In this document: in pieces, positions 31,533 to 40,599 of the stretch
How the letters are laid out: the number at the start of each line of letters is the position of its first letter
Numbering within the stretch: the first letter of the stretch is position 1
Origin: Chryseobacterium lathyri
GTDB taxonomy: Bacteria; Bacteroidota; Bacteroidia; Flavobacteriales; Weeksellaceae
Assembly (NCBI RefSeq): GCF_003290185.1
Contig: NZ_QNFY01000003.1
Coordinates: 248,001-312,000, forward strand
Direction of reading: 5' to 3'
DNA: 64,000 nucleotides
Made by a program: the position numbers and the translations under genes
The notes under the pieces: generated by a model
The model's database searches: none
The model's input: the letters and a program-made list of their open reading frames with translations, nothing else
Told to the model about the DNA's origin: nothing

Positions 31533-31922
31533 TTATGATGTTATTACAATCCCATTATCTTTTAATTTTGTTTTCAGCATCGTATTTTCCGCCTTCAACA
31601 AATTATTTTCGGCTTTTAACTGTTCGTTAATGCGTTTCTGAAAGTCAATCTGCTGTTGGAGCATAAGGACTTTTTTATCCGACAGATCTGAAAATTCGGT
31701 AAATTTTGCTTCGTACCGGCTGCCCAGATCATCTAAAGCTTCCTTGTAAAGCTTGACCAATTTATCAGCGTTTTCAATTTCTTTGCCTTCATTGTCGGCG
31801 TTTATTCCGGCAACTTCTGCCCGTAATTTTCTCTTTCCGAATATAAACCCTGCAAGCCCGGTTAAAACTGCCCCGATGAAGGCTCCGAAGTGTTCAATGA
31901 GTAATTTTAATAGTTCTTTCAT
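31533..31922 (-). CDS. Membrane-anchored coiled-coil phage protein (holin- or spanin-like?)
   Basis: 129 residues. One hydrophobic segment near the N terminus (FGAFIGAVLTGLAGFIFG) is followed by about 95 residues of Lys/Glu-rich heptad-like sequence (LMLQQQIDFQKRINEQLKAE, then NLLKAENTMLKTKL). Single-span coiled-coil proteins at this place in flavobacterial phages are candidates for lysis factors, but nothing here proves it. The endolysin is encoded 10 kb upstream in the same direction. Confidence 0.65.
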   Translation of the reverse strand: MKELLKLLIEHFGAFIGAVLTGLAGFIFGKRKLRAEVAGINADNEGKEIENADKLVKLYKEALDDLGSRYEAKFTEFSDLSDKKVLMLQQQIDFQKRINEQLKAENNLLKAENTMLKTKLKDNGIVITS

Positions 31923-31961
31923 TTCTGATCAGTAAAGGTTATAGTGAGATTGTCAGGTGGG

Positions 31962-32456
31962 TTAAATATTATTAATTTCTTCATCAAAAATCTGTATATA
32001 CATTCCCATGAAACGGGTTAATATATCAGCTAAATGCACAGATTTTGTTTTGATCAAAAACCGGATGTATTGTACTGAGCCCGCTTTTACATTAACCTCT
32101 TCTTCGCTTATGATTTCCCCGTTATCATTGGTAGTGCGGTTAATTCCTTTTAAAAAGCCATTTTCTCCTAAAATTTCCTCTGTATTATTTTCATGGATCA
32201 TCCAGTCCGGCATTCTTAACTGTTTATGTATTTTATTCCCTTCCCTGACTATCAGATTTTGACGAACATTGACATAAATACGGTCTTCGTCTCCTTCCAT
32301 ATCGGGAGTGTTAAATCCTGTTACCACTAATCTTCTGGAAAATTGTGGGTACATAGGATGATCCGGCAGTCCTATTTCATGCCATGATTTTCCGGTGTTT
32401 TTTATGGCATCTACTATAGCCTGTACTTCCGGTGTTAATATAAGTTCTGTTTTCAT
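31962..32456 (-). CDS. Phage protein of unknown function downstream of the tail fibre
   Basis: 164 residues, cytosolic. Segments such as ELILTPEVQAIVDAIKNTGK and FSRRLVVTGFNTPDMEGDED are visible, and the protein ends MGMYIQIFDEEINNI. It starts just after the stop of the fibre gene (2 bases apart) and may be a fibre-assembly or accessory protein. I recognise no domain. Confidence 0.65.
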   Translation of the reverse strand: MKTELILTPEVQAIVDAIKNTGKSWHEIGLPDHPMYPQFSRRLVVTGFNTPDMEGDEDRIYVNVRQNLIVREGNKIHKQLRMPDWMIHENNTEEILGENGFLKGINRTTNDNGEIISEEEVNVKAGSVQYIRFLIKTKSVHLADILTRFMGMYIQIFDEEINNI

Positions 32457-32458
32457 TT

Positions 32459-34495
32459 TTATAATTGGATTAGTGAATTAACATAGATGTCGGTTTGAAT
32501 GTTCGCCCCGTTGTTGTTGTTACTATTGTTGTAAGAATTAAAATTCACGAAAAACGCTAGATCTACCCCGTTAGGCTGAAACCAAGTTGATACAACGGTA
32601 GTAAGCTGACCGTTATTAACAGAACTGATACTTACTATATTCCCTTTTTTGGTTATGTAAAGTTTAGAAGTTCTATTTAAGCCTGTAGCAGTATTGATAT
32701 TACTTCCATTAACGACAATATTGTCCGGTAAAATTCTTTCATCAAAGAAAAAATTTCGTCTTATTCCTGCTAAAATCTGCATTGAATGAGATAGGGGCTG
32801 TGCTGCATCAACCAAACCATAATCGTAGCCATAATTACCGTCATAGTAAATCACACCGGCAGTAGTGTTTGTGAGTTCTAAATAGAAATCACCGTCTGCA
32901 ATTGCAGAAGGAATCAAAACAGAACTTTTATATGAAATAGCATCTTGGTTAGAACCTACAAACTGCTCATTGGTATTCCTTGCTCTATGTATTGATGTTC
33001 CCGAAGCTGTTGTAATATCTACGGTAGGGCAAATTGTAGCATTATTAAGCATATTCCAGCTTAACCCAGACAAACTAACCGGAGTGAGCAAGTCGATCAA
33101 ATTAATAGTGGGATTCGTTACATAAAAAGCAACGCCGTTCCATAGCCTTATTTTATAATTACCTAATGGAAGGTTTTTAAAATTATAATAAAATACGAGA
33201 TCAACACCGTTCTGATAGAGCTGTACCTGTGAATTAGGCACGGTAGCTATTACAGTTGTTCCGGCACTATTCATAATCTCTACTGAAAAGCTTGTAGGAT
33301 TTAGATTCAGATTTGCACCTTTTAAGGTGATATAATAATCCCTGTCCTGCTTATCAACAATAGGGGGAAGTATTACGGCTACGCTCATGGTTCCTGTAGT
33401 CCAGCCACCATTAGCCACTGTTTTCCATTCATTCAACTGAGATTGAGTAAAGGAAGAAAACAAACCTAACATATCTGTATAATCCCGGTACATGAAATTC
33501 CGGGATACTCCAGTATCATCCGTGCCGGCGAATCTACGGCCGGCATAGGTGATCTGCCCTGGAAGTTGTTCGCTATTATCATCCAAAACAACAGCCTTTG
33601 TCCTTAGTCTACCATTAAATAAATGCAGCATTTCACTTGGCGAAGTAGTTCCCGCACCATATTTACCGGAATTGTGGTAAATGCCGGAAACGGTAAAATC
33701 AGTACTATTCCAGAATAAAAGATAATTAGCAGCCGGATTAATGTTTTTATAGGTTGTAACGGTTCCTGTTTGATTGATAAAGAAATTTCCATTTCCTACA
33801 GGTTTATTCATTTTAGCATCCAAAGCAGCCTGAAGGCCCTGAACCATAGCAATCGTAATATTACTCAGACCCATAGAAAGATAATTAAGGGTTTGAGATT
33901 TGTTCCCACCAATAAAAATATACAATGTATAATTTCCTCCTCCGGAGGGAATCGGAATTATGTCATTATCCTGAAATTCATAATTTGCAGAATTAACGGC
34001 AAACTGGGCAATCGTAGATTCTACAGGCATAGGGTCCTTAAGTATGGTTGTAAGCCCCAGAGCTTCAATTGCGGAAGCCATAATTTTACCATTAGAGACA
34101 AAGTGGTCTGCGATCATATAAAGGGCGTCGCTCTGCTCTTTTTTCCAAACATTCCCATAAATAGTATTTGCCGGATCATCAACCGTTGCCATATTCGCGG
34201 GCAGGGCTCCAACCCCTAAAATATTTTTCCAAGCCTGAATATTTACATCATTCAGGTTTGATCCGTCTAATTTTGCAAGTGTAGAATTGTGAGCATCTTG
34301 ATCGGTTAGATGTGCATTATAAACTAATTTATCTGTTTTATCCTGTAATTTGGCGCTAAGATTTTCTACTTTATCTATTGGAATAAGATCATCTTTATGC
34401 CAAAACGAAGACCATGAAGCTGCAAACTGTTCCTGTGTAGGATAGTCTCCGGTCTCATACCAGCTTAGTATCGTATTTAATGGTGTAATGGGCAT
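32459..34495 (-). CDS. Phage tail fibre protein
   Basis: 678 residues. The N-terminal TPLNTILSWYETGDYPTQEQ and FAASWSSFWHKDDLIP form the conserved opening found on flavobacterial phage fibre proteins, followed by a helical VENLSAKLQDKTDK and KLVYNAHLTDQDAH region. The middle and end are beta-rich, Gly/Asn/Thr-rich and repetitive, consistent with a trimeric fibre that binds the host surface. Asn-rich segments (NSNNNNGAN) near the end are notable. The gene starts 1 base after the collar gene ends. Confidence 0.75.
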   Translation of the reverse strand: MPITPLNTILSWYETGDYPTQEQFAASWSSFWHKDDLIPIDKVENLSAKLQDKTDKLVYNAHLTDQDAHNSTLAKLDGSNLNDVNIQAWKNILGVGALPANMATVDDPANTIYGNVWKKEQSDALYMIADHFVSNGKIMASAIEALGLTTILKDPMPVESTIAQFAVNSANYEFQDNDIIPIPSGGGNYTLYIFIGGNKSQTLNYLSMGLSNITIAMVQGLQAALDAKMNKPVGNGNFFINQTGTVTTYKNINPAANYLLFWNSTDFTVSGIYHNSGKYGAGTTSPSEMLHLFNGRLRTKAVVLDDNSEQLPGQITYAGRRFAGTDDTGVSRNFMYRDYTDMLGLFSSFTQSQLNEWKTVANGGWTTGTMSVAVILPPIVDKQDRDYYITLKGANLNLNPTSFSVEIMNSAGTTVIATVPNSQVQLYQNGVDLVFYYNFKNLPLGNYKIRLWNGVAFYVTNPTINLIDLLTPVSLSGLSWNMLNNATICPTVDITTASGTSIHRARNTNEQFVGSNQDAISYKSSVLIPSAIADGDFYLELTNTTAGVIYYDGNYGYDYGLVDAAQPLSHSMQILAGIRRNFFFDERILPDNIVVNGSNINTATGLNRTSKLYITKKGNIVSISSVNNGQLTTVVSTWFQPNGVDLAFFVNFNSYNNSNNNNGANIQTDIYVNSLIQL

Positions 34496-34496
34496 A

Positions 34497-35324
34497 TTAT
34501 GGTAAATTAGGTTCTATAAAAGCCGCAATAAAATGTGGGATCATAATGTTAATAGGGTCATTGTTACCCAGTTCGTTAGTTTCTGAAGGGCCGATATTAA
34601 ACTGATTTCCCCCTCCTGAAAATCCGCCACCACTTCCTGAAGACCAGGGCAGTGTTCTTGTATATTGAAACTTGATTTTCGGAAGCTGTGAAACGGTTAA
34701 CAGAATGGTTTTACTTCCGCCACTGTTTCCTATATCTTCAAAATCAGGATCATCCGGGTCCCAGCCGACAACCGCTTTTCCCCTGATGTCAGTACATTCT
34801 TTCCAACCGGCAGGGATTTCATCTACAGGTTTACCAAAGGCCCAAACAACACCACCGTTAACGATTGGTGCGGTTTTAAGCTTCAATAATTCGATATCAG
34901 CCAGAGCAACTTCAAATTCTTGCCGGCTTACACTGTTATCAACTTTCGATTGAATTTCCTTCAGAGTTTGAAGCTTCACAAAATCACTCCAATTATAATT
35001 AACAGCTCCTGATCCGAAGCGAACTGTCCTTTTCTCAATAAGTGTTTTTGTGGTCTGATCCTCGAAAGTTTTGGCAATATCTTCTTTATGAATATAGACG
35101 GTTGAAATGATGGAGCCACCCTCGAAATAATATAATTTTCCTTCAATCGCCACAATGCCAGGTGCGACATTTGTTCCGGTAATGTCACAGCCTGAAAGAA
35201 TGGTCAAATTTCCTGACAGATCACCCAACACCTCAAAGATGCCATATGCCTCCTCAATAAGAGCCATCAGATCATTTGTCAGGGGCACTCCACCGGTCTG
35301 TAAAAATTTGAAAATATATTTCAT
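34497..35324 (-). CDS. Phage tail-collar-like fibre protein
   Basis: 275 residues. The C-terminal half carries WAFGKPVDEIPAGWKECTDI, then RGKAVVGWDPDDPDF and a SGGSKTILLTVSQLPK segment, then a Gly-rich GSGGGFSGGGNQFN loop; this is the pattern of phage collar/microcystin-dependent tip proteins. The N-terminal half (VPLTNDLMALIEEAYGIFEV) would attach it to the baseplate. It precedes the long fibre gene and is likely one of the distal tail parts. Confidence 0.75.
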   Translation of the reverse strand: MKYIFKFLQTGGVPLTNDLMALIEEAYGIFEVLGDLSGNLTILSGCDITGTNVAPGIVAIEGKLYYFEGGSIISTVYIHKEDIAKTFEDQTTKTLIEKRTVRFGSGAVNYNWSDFVKLQTLKEIQSKVDNSVSRQEFEVALADIELLKLKTAPIVNGGVVWAFGKPVDEIPAGWKECTDIRGKAVVGWDPDDPDFEDIGNSGGSKTILLTVSQLPKIKFQYTRTLPWSSGSGGGFSGGGNQFNIGPSETNELGNNDPINIMIPHFIAAFIEPNLP

Positions 35325-35326
35325 AA

Positions 35327-35815
35327 TTAAATGATTACTATTTGATATTGTTTGCTCTGCAGGATATAAAAATCAATCTCTGCTTTTAGCTGTAATGGGT
35401 TAATTGCGGTATTTGGAATTTCTACGATAAAATCATATTCACTGTACAGCTCTGCTTCTGTTCTTAAATAAATTGGGTTACTGTCATCATATAGCCACTT
35501 TGTTTTAGAGTACTGCGGATTGTCCTCAGCTTCTGTGTACAGATACACCCCTTCATACTGTACCGCCTTTACAATTTTTATCCGGCGCTCTATCGGATCA
35601 AAAGCATCATTCAGCCTTTTTTGAACTGAATACTTCTGATAGTTGTAATTCATTTTAATAAGGTTCTGTTTTCTTTTCCTTAAAAAATCAATGTACATCG
35701 CCTCTAAAGGAAAAAGCAGACACCACAGGTAATTAAGGGTAATCGACTTTCTTCTGAAAGTAGGAACCCACCACAGAGCTAACCTTTTAAAATTGATATT
35801 AAATAAATGATCCAT
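35327..35815 (-). CDS. Phage baseplate/tail protein, unknown
   Basis: 162 residues from the Met at 35815, which overlaps the preceding stop by one base (TAATG); a longer frame begins at 35857 but would sit inside the upstream gene. Start MDHLFNINFKRLALWWVPTF. The rest is hydrophilic with many Tyr. Its place between the wedge protein and the fibre genes suggests a connector to the fibre. No domain is recognised. Confidence 0.65.
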   Translation of the reverse strand: MDHLFNINFKRLALWWVPTFRRKSITLNYLWCLLFPLEAMYIDFLRKRKQNLIKMNYNYQKYSVQKRLNDAFDPIERRIKIVKAVQYEGVYLYTEAEDNPQYSKTKWLYDDSNPIYLRTEAELYSEYDFIVEIPNTAINPLQLKAEIDFYILQSKQYQIVII

Positions 35816-36693
35816 TATTCCTGTGCTGTATAATTTATATAAGTAATTCCACTCCAATCCTCAATTTTAAATCTTCCAGACTTTGGGATTTTGCTTATTT
35901 CAATAGGCTGAAACTGCCCGTATCCTACACCAGGCTCGATCCATTTACTTTGTATATTTAGCTCATCAAGATCAATCACTCCTTCAGTAGCTTTGATAGC
36001 TTCTAAAAAAGCCTGTACACTAAATTCACCATTAAAAGGAAGATTCAGCAAAAAGCGGTTTATAGTATCCTGAACAGGAAATCTCCCTGTCATTATACTC
36101 ATTCCGTTAGGAAGCAGAATCAAAGGATCATAACATATTTTAAGGTCTGATTTTAAAATATCCGGCAGAAAGTTTACGATCACAATATCATCACCGGTAC
36201 ACTGTGTTTCTTCAATATATTTTTTGAATGCCTGCGCTTTTTCGTCTGAAAGTACTTCATCAGTATTTTCACCGGCTATTTTCATAGAAATTTTAATTTT
36301 TCCTGTATTGGATCTGCTCCTGGTTACAGCAACATATTTTATAATCTTTGAAGCTTCTACCTGCTGCTGTGTTGCTTCTACCTGCACTCCGTTATCTTCA
36401 TAAGTCGGAGAAAACCCGTCCAACTCCTCCAGCCAGTCGAAACCGTATTGAAACGCTAATGCTAAATCTCTGTACCAAGGTAGGCGGGGAACCTTCTGAT
36501 TTGCGATTTTATTATCGATTTCTTTCATGTGAAGGTTAGCGGCCTGCTGAAAAATAAAAATTGCAAAGGCCACTGATTCCAAAAGATTACGCCAAACAGA
36601 AACTTTAGAGGTAGAACTAAGCTGCTGTAAGTAGCCGTTCTGCTCTTTGATTCCAAACATTTCCGCAATAATTTCTAAAAGTGTTTTATTCAT
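35815..36693 (-). CDS. Phage baseplate wedge protein (gpJ-like by position)
   Basis: 292 residues. The N-terminal part has a long helical stretch (FGIKEQNGYLQQLSSTSKVS) and an ANLHMKEIDNKIANQKVPRL segment; the middle contains beta-strand rich sequence (IVNFLPDILKSDLKICYD). Position, size and neighbours (spike-like, gp25-like before, fibre after) fit gpJ-type baseplate wedge proteins; the sequence alone is not conclusive. Confidence 0.6.
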   Translation of the reverse strand: MNKTLLEIIAEMFGIKEQNGYLQQLSSTSKVSVWRNLLESVAFAIFIFQQAANLHMKEIDNKIANQKVPRLPWYRDLALAFQYGFDWLEELDGFSPTYEDNGVQVEATQQQVEASKIIKYVAVTRSRSNTGKIKISMKIAGENTDEVLSDEKAQAFKKYIEETQCTGDDIVIVNFLPDILKSDLKICYDPLILLPNGMSIMTGRFPVQDTINRFLLNLPFNGEFSVQAFLEAIKATEGVIDLDELNIQSKWIEPGVGYGQFQPIEISKIPKSGRFKIEDWSGITYINYTAQE

Positions 36694-36697
36694 TTCT

Positions 36698-36994
36698 TTA
36701 GCTTACTTTAAAATCTCCTCCTATTCTCATATATCCTATGCCTTTTAATAATGGGATTTCGTTATTCTGTGCTGCCAGCCCAGTAGCAGGCTGAATTTTT
36801 TTGGCCCTGTACGCATTCAACACATCAGTATTTTTTAGTAAATCCTCCGGAATTTCAACAGGTAATCCCGCGGATAAAATATCCGAAACCGAAAAGCCGT
36901 TATATATGGCAATTGCAAAACAGTTCTGGACATCACCGGTATGTTGTATTGCGATATCCAGAATAGACTGGTTGTTTAAAATAATTGGTTTCAT
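36698..36994 (-). CDS. Phage tail protein with LysM-like segment (gpX-like)
   Basis: 98 residues. The central YNGFSVSDILSAGLPVEIPE resembles the turn of a LysM domain, as in tail protein X of P2-like phages, which sits at the tail hub. Overlaps the neighbouring gene's stop by one base (36994). The order next to spike and gp25-like genes agrees with a hub or baseplate role. Confidence 0.6.
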   Translation of the reverse strand: MKPIILNNQSILDIAIQHTGDVQNCFAIAIYNGFSVSDILSAGLPVEIPEDLLKNTDVLNAYRAKKIQPATGLAAQNNEIPLLKGIGYMRIGGDFKVS

Positions 36995-37182
36995 TACGTT
37001 AATTTTCCCTGTGTTAATGCTCCCCCGTTAGGAGGGCAAACCCCGGTAACGGTTCCACTCTTCACATACTGCTCAATGGCATCTGCCAATTCCTGAGCAG
37101 CTATTTCAATATTACTTTCTGTCTTGGGCTTATTAAAAAGTGCTATAAGACTTTGTATTAATTGAGGTTTGTTAAGTGACAT
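36994..37182 (-). CDS. Small phage protein, unknown
   Basis: 62 residues (MSLNKPQLIQSLIALFNKPK and so on), hydrophilic with a helical N-terminal part and a Gly/Pro-rich end (TGVCPPNGGALTQGKLT). It overlaps the gp25-like gene at its start by 11 bases and the LysM-like gene at its end. Likely a small baseplate part. Confidence 0.55.
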   Translation of the reverse strand: MSLNKPQLIQSLIALFNKPKTESNIEIAAQELADAIEQYVKSGTVTGVCPPNGGALTQGKLT

Positions 37183-37468
37183 TTCTTTGGGCGTTTATGG
37201 TGAAATTTTCGGCATCCTCAATTTTAAAATTAATGTTGTGAAAACCGTCATATTTTAACTGTTCGTTGATCTCCCGCGTGATCCCTTGCCTGGTATTTCT
37301 TGCTTTTAACATTCTGGGAATTTCAGCACCCAAAAGCGGAGAATTTTTAAATTCTCCTTTAAAAGAAATGAGTATGCTTTCAATTTCCTGCCGCTCTGAT
37401 TCCCCAATTTGGAAATCACCGTTTACAATAGATAAATCATTATCATTATTCAGAAGTATGTCAGTCAT
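37172..37468 (-). CDS. gp25/gpW-like baseplate protein
   Basis: 98 residues. The opening LLNNDNDLSIVNGDFQIGES and ERQEIESILISFKGE is the form I associate with flavobacterial gp25/W-like baseplate proteins (D-L-x-I-x-x-G-D-F, then QE-x-x-x-IL). It would sit in the wedge. It starts 6 bases after the spike gene's stop. The catalytic motif of T4 lysozyme-like gp25 is not needed or seen. Confidence 0.6.
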   Translation of the reverse strand: MTDILLNNDNDLSIVNGDFQIGESERQEIESILISFKGEFKNSPLLGAEIPRMLKARNTRQGITREINEQLKYDGFHNINFKIEDAENFTINAQRNVT

Positions 37469-37473
37469 AATGC

Positions 37474-37971
37474 TTATTTTAAAATTTTGTTTAATGCTTG
37501 TTTATTAGCATTAACAATGTCGTTTTTAATCTGCATGATGGCCAGAACATCGGGCGACACTCCAATGGAAACCACTACCTTTGCCAGCTCATCACATAAT
37601 TTCCCAAATCCCTCCTGAAAATTATTAAGGACCTCTTTCAGATTTTCCCCGTCACGGTTAAACTGAAAACCGGAACTATCAAACGTGAATTCAGATTTTT
37701 CATTCCTGAAGTAAATTTTTTCAACTTCGCTAACCGCTAAAATCGTGGCACTACCATCACCGGTTAACCCTACTACGACAATGCTCCCTTCTTTAGGATA
37801 AACTGTGAGTTGATTTTCTCCGTTTTCTACAATAGAATTTATAGAACAGTTCCAAATATCTTTTTTAGAATTTTCTAAAATGATATGGCAAATATTTTCC
37901 TTTACTGTTATGACCTTTCCATTTGCCACTTCTATAGGAAATCTGTTAAGTAATTGTTTTAAATTCTCCAT
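37474..37971 (-). CDS. Baseplate spike/assembly protein (gpV-like)
   Basis: 165 residues. An N-terminal OB-like beta-barrel (NGKVITVKENICHIILENSK, VYPKEGSIVVVGLTGDGSAT) is followed by short strands (KIYFRNEKSEFTFDSSGFQF) and a C-terminal helix. This is the build of gpV-type spike proteins, which cap the tail tube. Overlaps the hub gene by 26 bases. Confidence 0.6.
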   Translation of the reverse strand: MENLKQLLNRFPIEVANGKVITVKENICHIILENSKKDIWNCSINSIVENGENQLTVYPKEGSIVVVGLTGDGSATILAVSEVEKIYFRNEKSEFTFDSSGFQFNRDGENLKEVLNNFQEGFGKLCDELAKVVVSIGVSPDVLAIMQIKNDIVNANKQALNKILK

Positions 37972-38944
37972 CCCTGTATGTTTTCCCTATATCCATTGTT
38001 CTTCTGTATCCACCGTTTGCACTGACATTGATCTCGACTTCATCAACAAAATTTTTAGTATTTCTTTCTTCATATTTTTTGTCAATGACCTGTACAACCT
38101 GCCCGTGTTCTACACGCGGCCAACCGAATGAGGTTACAGTCCCTTTATAGCCGCCTCTTGTTTTTTTGTTTTTTAATCGGGATTCAGCATTTATTTTCAA
38201 AGTTTCTTTATTTAATCCCGCACTGAAATTCCATTGCTCAATATCTCCACCGTCCTCTCCAATTTCAACTCTTTCATAAGTACCATTGCTTTGCTTACTT
38301 TTCGCATACACTTTAACCTTTGCCTCATCCGGGAAAATATATTGCAGGTTATGATCAATGATATTTTCAGAGTACTGGAAAACAGGTTGAACCTTTGAAA
38401 CTTTCTCATCAGAATAGATTTTTCCGCAGACCAGGCGTTTGTCCCTAAAAAAAGTATAAATGCCCACTTTTTCCTGAAGCTCGTTAAATACCTTTACAGC
38501 GGTGGTTTGTTTCATGGAAAAATCCCCGTACACTTCATCAATAGAGTCCAGCTCATAACCCGGTGCCACCGCCTCGATAATCTGTTTTACCGTTGCATTT
38601 TCAATGGAAACACTCGTTTCTTTTCTTTTGAGCTGCCACATTTCATCCTCACAGTAAATCTCATACGGGATATTAACCCGTGGTGACCTGGCCACATAGC
38701 CGGTAAACTCCGTAAAGAGCTGTCGGTTGTAACCCAGCTTAATTTCTATCTTATCACCAACTTTTATAAATTTTCCAAGGTGTTCCACAGGTTTTAACAG
38801 TCCGTTTTCATCATAATAATAAATCGCCTTCGGAAGCTTTACCAATGCTGTATCTGTAAAGGTCCTCCAGCTTTTTTTAATATTGAGTTCTGCTGCTGCC
38901 GTGAATTTTAATTTTCCAATCAGGATTTCAATACAGGGTACCAT
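37946..38944 (-). CDS. Tail hub protein, late control D-like
   Basis: 332 residues. It resembles gpD/gp27-type hubs: KIEIKLGYNRQLFTEFTGYV near residue 100, PRVNIPYEIYCEDEMWQLKR, ATVKQIIEAVAPGYELDSID, and a GQVVQVIDKKYEERN segment near the end. The hub joins tube and spike. It overlaps the preceding DUF6046 gene by one base (ATGA type contact at 38944). Confidence 0.75.
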   Translation of the reverse strand: MVPCIEILIGKLKFTAAAELNIKKSWRTFTDTALVKLPKAIYYYDENGLLKPVEHLGKFIKVGDKIEIKLGYNRQLFTEFTGYVARSPRVNIPYEIYCEDEMWQLKRKETSVSIENATVKQIIEAVAPGYELDSIDEVYGDFSMKQTTAVKVFNELQEKVGIYTFFRDKRLVCGKIYSDEKVSKVQPVFQYSENIIDHNLQYIFPDEAKVKVYAKSKQSNGTYERVEIGEDGGDIEQWNFSAGLNKETLKINAESRLKNKKTRGGYKGTVTSFGWPRVEHGQVVQVIDKKYEERNTKNFVDEVEINVSANGGYRRTMDIGKTYRDGEFKTIT

Positions 38945-39540
38945 TATGGGGAGATTATAAATGGGGTTTTACTTTTTGCCTCCAATTCAAAAGCCTGAAT
39001 ATGAGAGTAACCTATTGACGGTGTTAATATCAGTTTGTGAATGCTCATATAATTAATACCAAGCATTGTTAACAGGGTTCCTTCGCACTCCAGTAAAGAA
39101 GTTTTAAGCTCACAAACCCTCTGAAGTTCTTTGACCTGCTCTTCCGGGTAATCGGTGCTGTCATAGTTGATGATGAGCCCCCTGATAGTTAGCTGCCAGT
39201 CATCCAGTGCGATGAGTTCCTCTACATTTCCGTCACGCCCGAAAATATCGGTTTCTACAATCTTTTTAGGCCGTATCGGCTCAATGGTGGTTTCGAGCGG
39301 AAAAGAATACCCTCCGAACTCTTCACCGGTTCCTTCAATATAGGAGGGCTTTAAGTCTATAAAATCCCAAACCGGAGTTCCCATTGCGGAAACTTTAGCG
39401 GCTTCATTATAGGTAGGCAGTACCTGAATATCATCAAAACCGTTGAAAAGCGCATCCGCAACAGTCTGCGTGGCAAAACCCAGTTTAAACGGAAAGTGCC
39501 GCCCCATTAGTTCTTTAACATTAATATTATAATTCGACAT
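38944..39540 (-). CDS. Phage DUF6046-like tail protein
   Basis: 198 residues. The pattern is close to the DUF6046 family as I recall it: NAAKVSAMGTPVWDFIDL with small variations, and a repeated PTYNEAAKVS. Members lie between tail chaperone and hub genes in flavobacterial phages and may be part of the baseplate/tail initiator. The start overlaps the end of the -1 chaperone frame by 14 bases. Confidence 0.65.
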   Translation of the reverse strand: MSNYNINVKELMGRHFPFKLGFATQTVADALFNGFDDIQVLPTYNEAAKVSAMGTPVWDFIDLKPSYIEGTGEEFGGYSFPLETTIEPIRPKKIVETDIFGRDGNVEELIALDDWQLTIRGLIINYDSTDYPEEQVKELQRVCELKTSLLECEGTLLTMLGINYMSIHKLILTPSIGYSHIQAFELEAKSKTPFIISP

Positions 39541-39738
39541 GTTCTCCTTCTTTGGCGTTCATTCTTTTATTTTCAAAAAAAAGTACCCATTTAAGCTGCT
39601 CCCATTTATTCCAAAAAGTATGGTCGTCCAGCTTTTCCGGATAAGGTATTTTAAAATGATAGCTTAATAGTGCGCTCACTTTACGGATGAAATCAAACCC
39701 GGCCTCCTTATTAATCGGAAGCCCTAAACTTCCCCCAG
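39527..39738 (-). CDS. Tail chaperone -1 frame extension (GT-like), start unclear
   Basis: Between the chaperone gene and DUF6046 lies a frame of about 65 codons not starting with ATG: LPINKEAGFDFIRKVSALLS, then YHFKIPYPEKLDDHTFWNKW, ending KRMNAKEGEHVEL-stop at 39527. It is in the -1 frame relative to the chaperone. The -1 frame opens after a TGA only a few codons before the chaperone's own stop, and a G5 run (CTG GGG GAA at 39732-39736) lies in the overlap. So translation probably slips here, as in lambda G/GT. The heptamer is not canonical, so a non-ATG start is also possible. Confidence 0.65.
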
Positions 39739-40161
39739 TTCAGCTTCTAAAAACTTGATAATTCCTGATGCCTGAATGGCTGCCGTATCGGCAATATCGC
39801 CACTCATTTTTAGCCTCTCATCACCACCAAGCCAGCAGTTATCCCTGATAAATTCCCCGCATTCCAGAATTTTATTTTGGGAATACATCGAAAGTGCGGT
39901 GGCTTTAATTTCCCTGCCCGGCGGTTTCAGATAACCGACAATCGGGTTTCCGTCCTTGTCTTTTACAGTCAGCTTGTGAAGCTTATCTGTTTTAAACTTT
40001 TTCTTCCATTCTGTGATCTGCTCCTGGGTAATATTTCCCTCTTTTGTTTCGATTGACATTTTTTTTAATCGTATTTTATTAGAAAGTTCTTTAATTGTAT
40101 TCTTGGGGGTGAAGGGAATTTCAAGCTCCCTGCATACGTCCCTGAGTGTCGGGCGGTCCAT
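39724..40161 (-). CDS. Tail assembly chaperone (G-like), zero-frame product
   Basis: 145 residues. It sits between the tube and the tail-completion genes, where Mu- and lambda-like phages carry chaperones expressed as short and frameshifted forms. Helical, soluble (NTIKELSNKIRLKKMSIETK, EIKATALSMYSQNKILECGE). It overlaps the tube gene at 40161 by one base and has a coding -1 frame after its end. Its function is inferred from position. Confidence 0.65.
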   Translation of the reverse strand: MDRPTLRDVCRELEIPFTPKNTIKELSNKIRLKKMSIETKEGNITQEQITEWKKKFKTDKLHKLTVKDKDGNPIVGYLKPPGREIKATALSMYSQNKILECGEFIRDNCWLGGDERLKMSGDIADTAAIQASGIIKFLEAELGEV

Positions 40162-40595
40162 TACGCGGCAAAGTCTATATCGTGAATATATAGGGGGCTT
40201 TCTACAACCAGAGCATCATTGCTTCCCGCTTCCGCCGACCTTCCATTCTCTTTGAACTTACAGCCGTAAAGCACATGACAGACCTGTAGCCCAGTATCAT
40301 CTACGTAAGAAACCGTAATGGGAAAAGGCGGAATATCCTGCAACGTTTTTCCTTTAGGAAGCTTCGCCTGAATGGCATCTACCGTTTCACTCAAAAGGCC
40401 AATGCTTCCTTCGCAGATTTCATCGCCCTGTGTATACCCGACTGATTTGGTGGTTCCCACGACCTTGACCGGATCGATGGCGTCAGTTCTTTTGTATTCT
40501 ATTTTGGTAACCCCCATAAAGGTGGCTCCTAAAGCAGTAATACGGACATTTCCGTAATTCCTGTATTTTCCGTTGATTCTTGTCTGAGTAACCAT
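40161..40595 (-). CDS. Phage tail tube protein
   Basis: 144 residues, beta-rich. GNVRITALGATFMGVTKIEY near the start and FPITVSYVDDTGLQVCHVLY in the middle fit a compact beta-sandwich tube subunit. It follows the sheath gene directly (4 bases), the usual sheath-tube pair of contractile phages. A KFKENGRSAEAGSNDALVVE segment precedes the end. Confidence 0.7.
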   Translation of the reverse strand: MVTQTRINGKYRNYGNVRITALGATFMGVTKIEYKRTDAIDPVKVVGTTKSVGYTQGDEICEGSIGLLSETVDAIQAKLPKGKTLQDIPPFPITVSYVDDTGLQVCHVLYGCKFKENGRSAEAGSNDALVVESPLYIHDIDFAA

Positions 40596-40599
40596 TTTT

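Noticed and set aside
33770..34219. A 149-codon plus-strand frame opposite the tail fibre gene
   Set aside because: It overlaps the certain fibre gene entirely and shows no known pattern.
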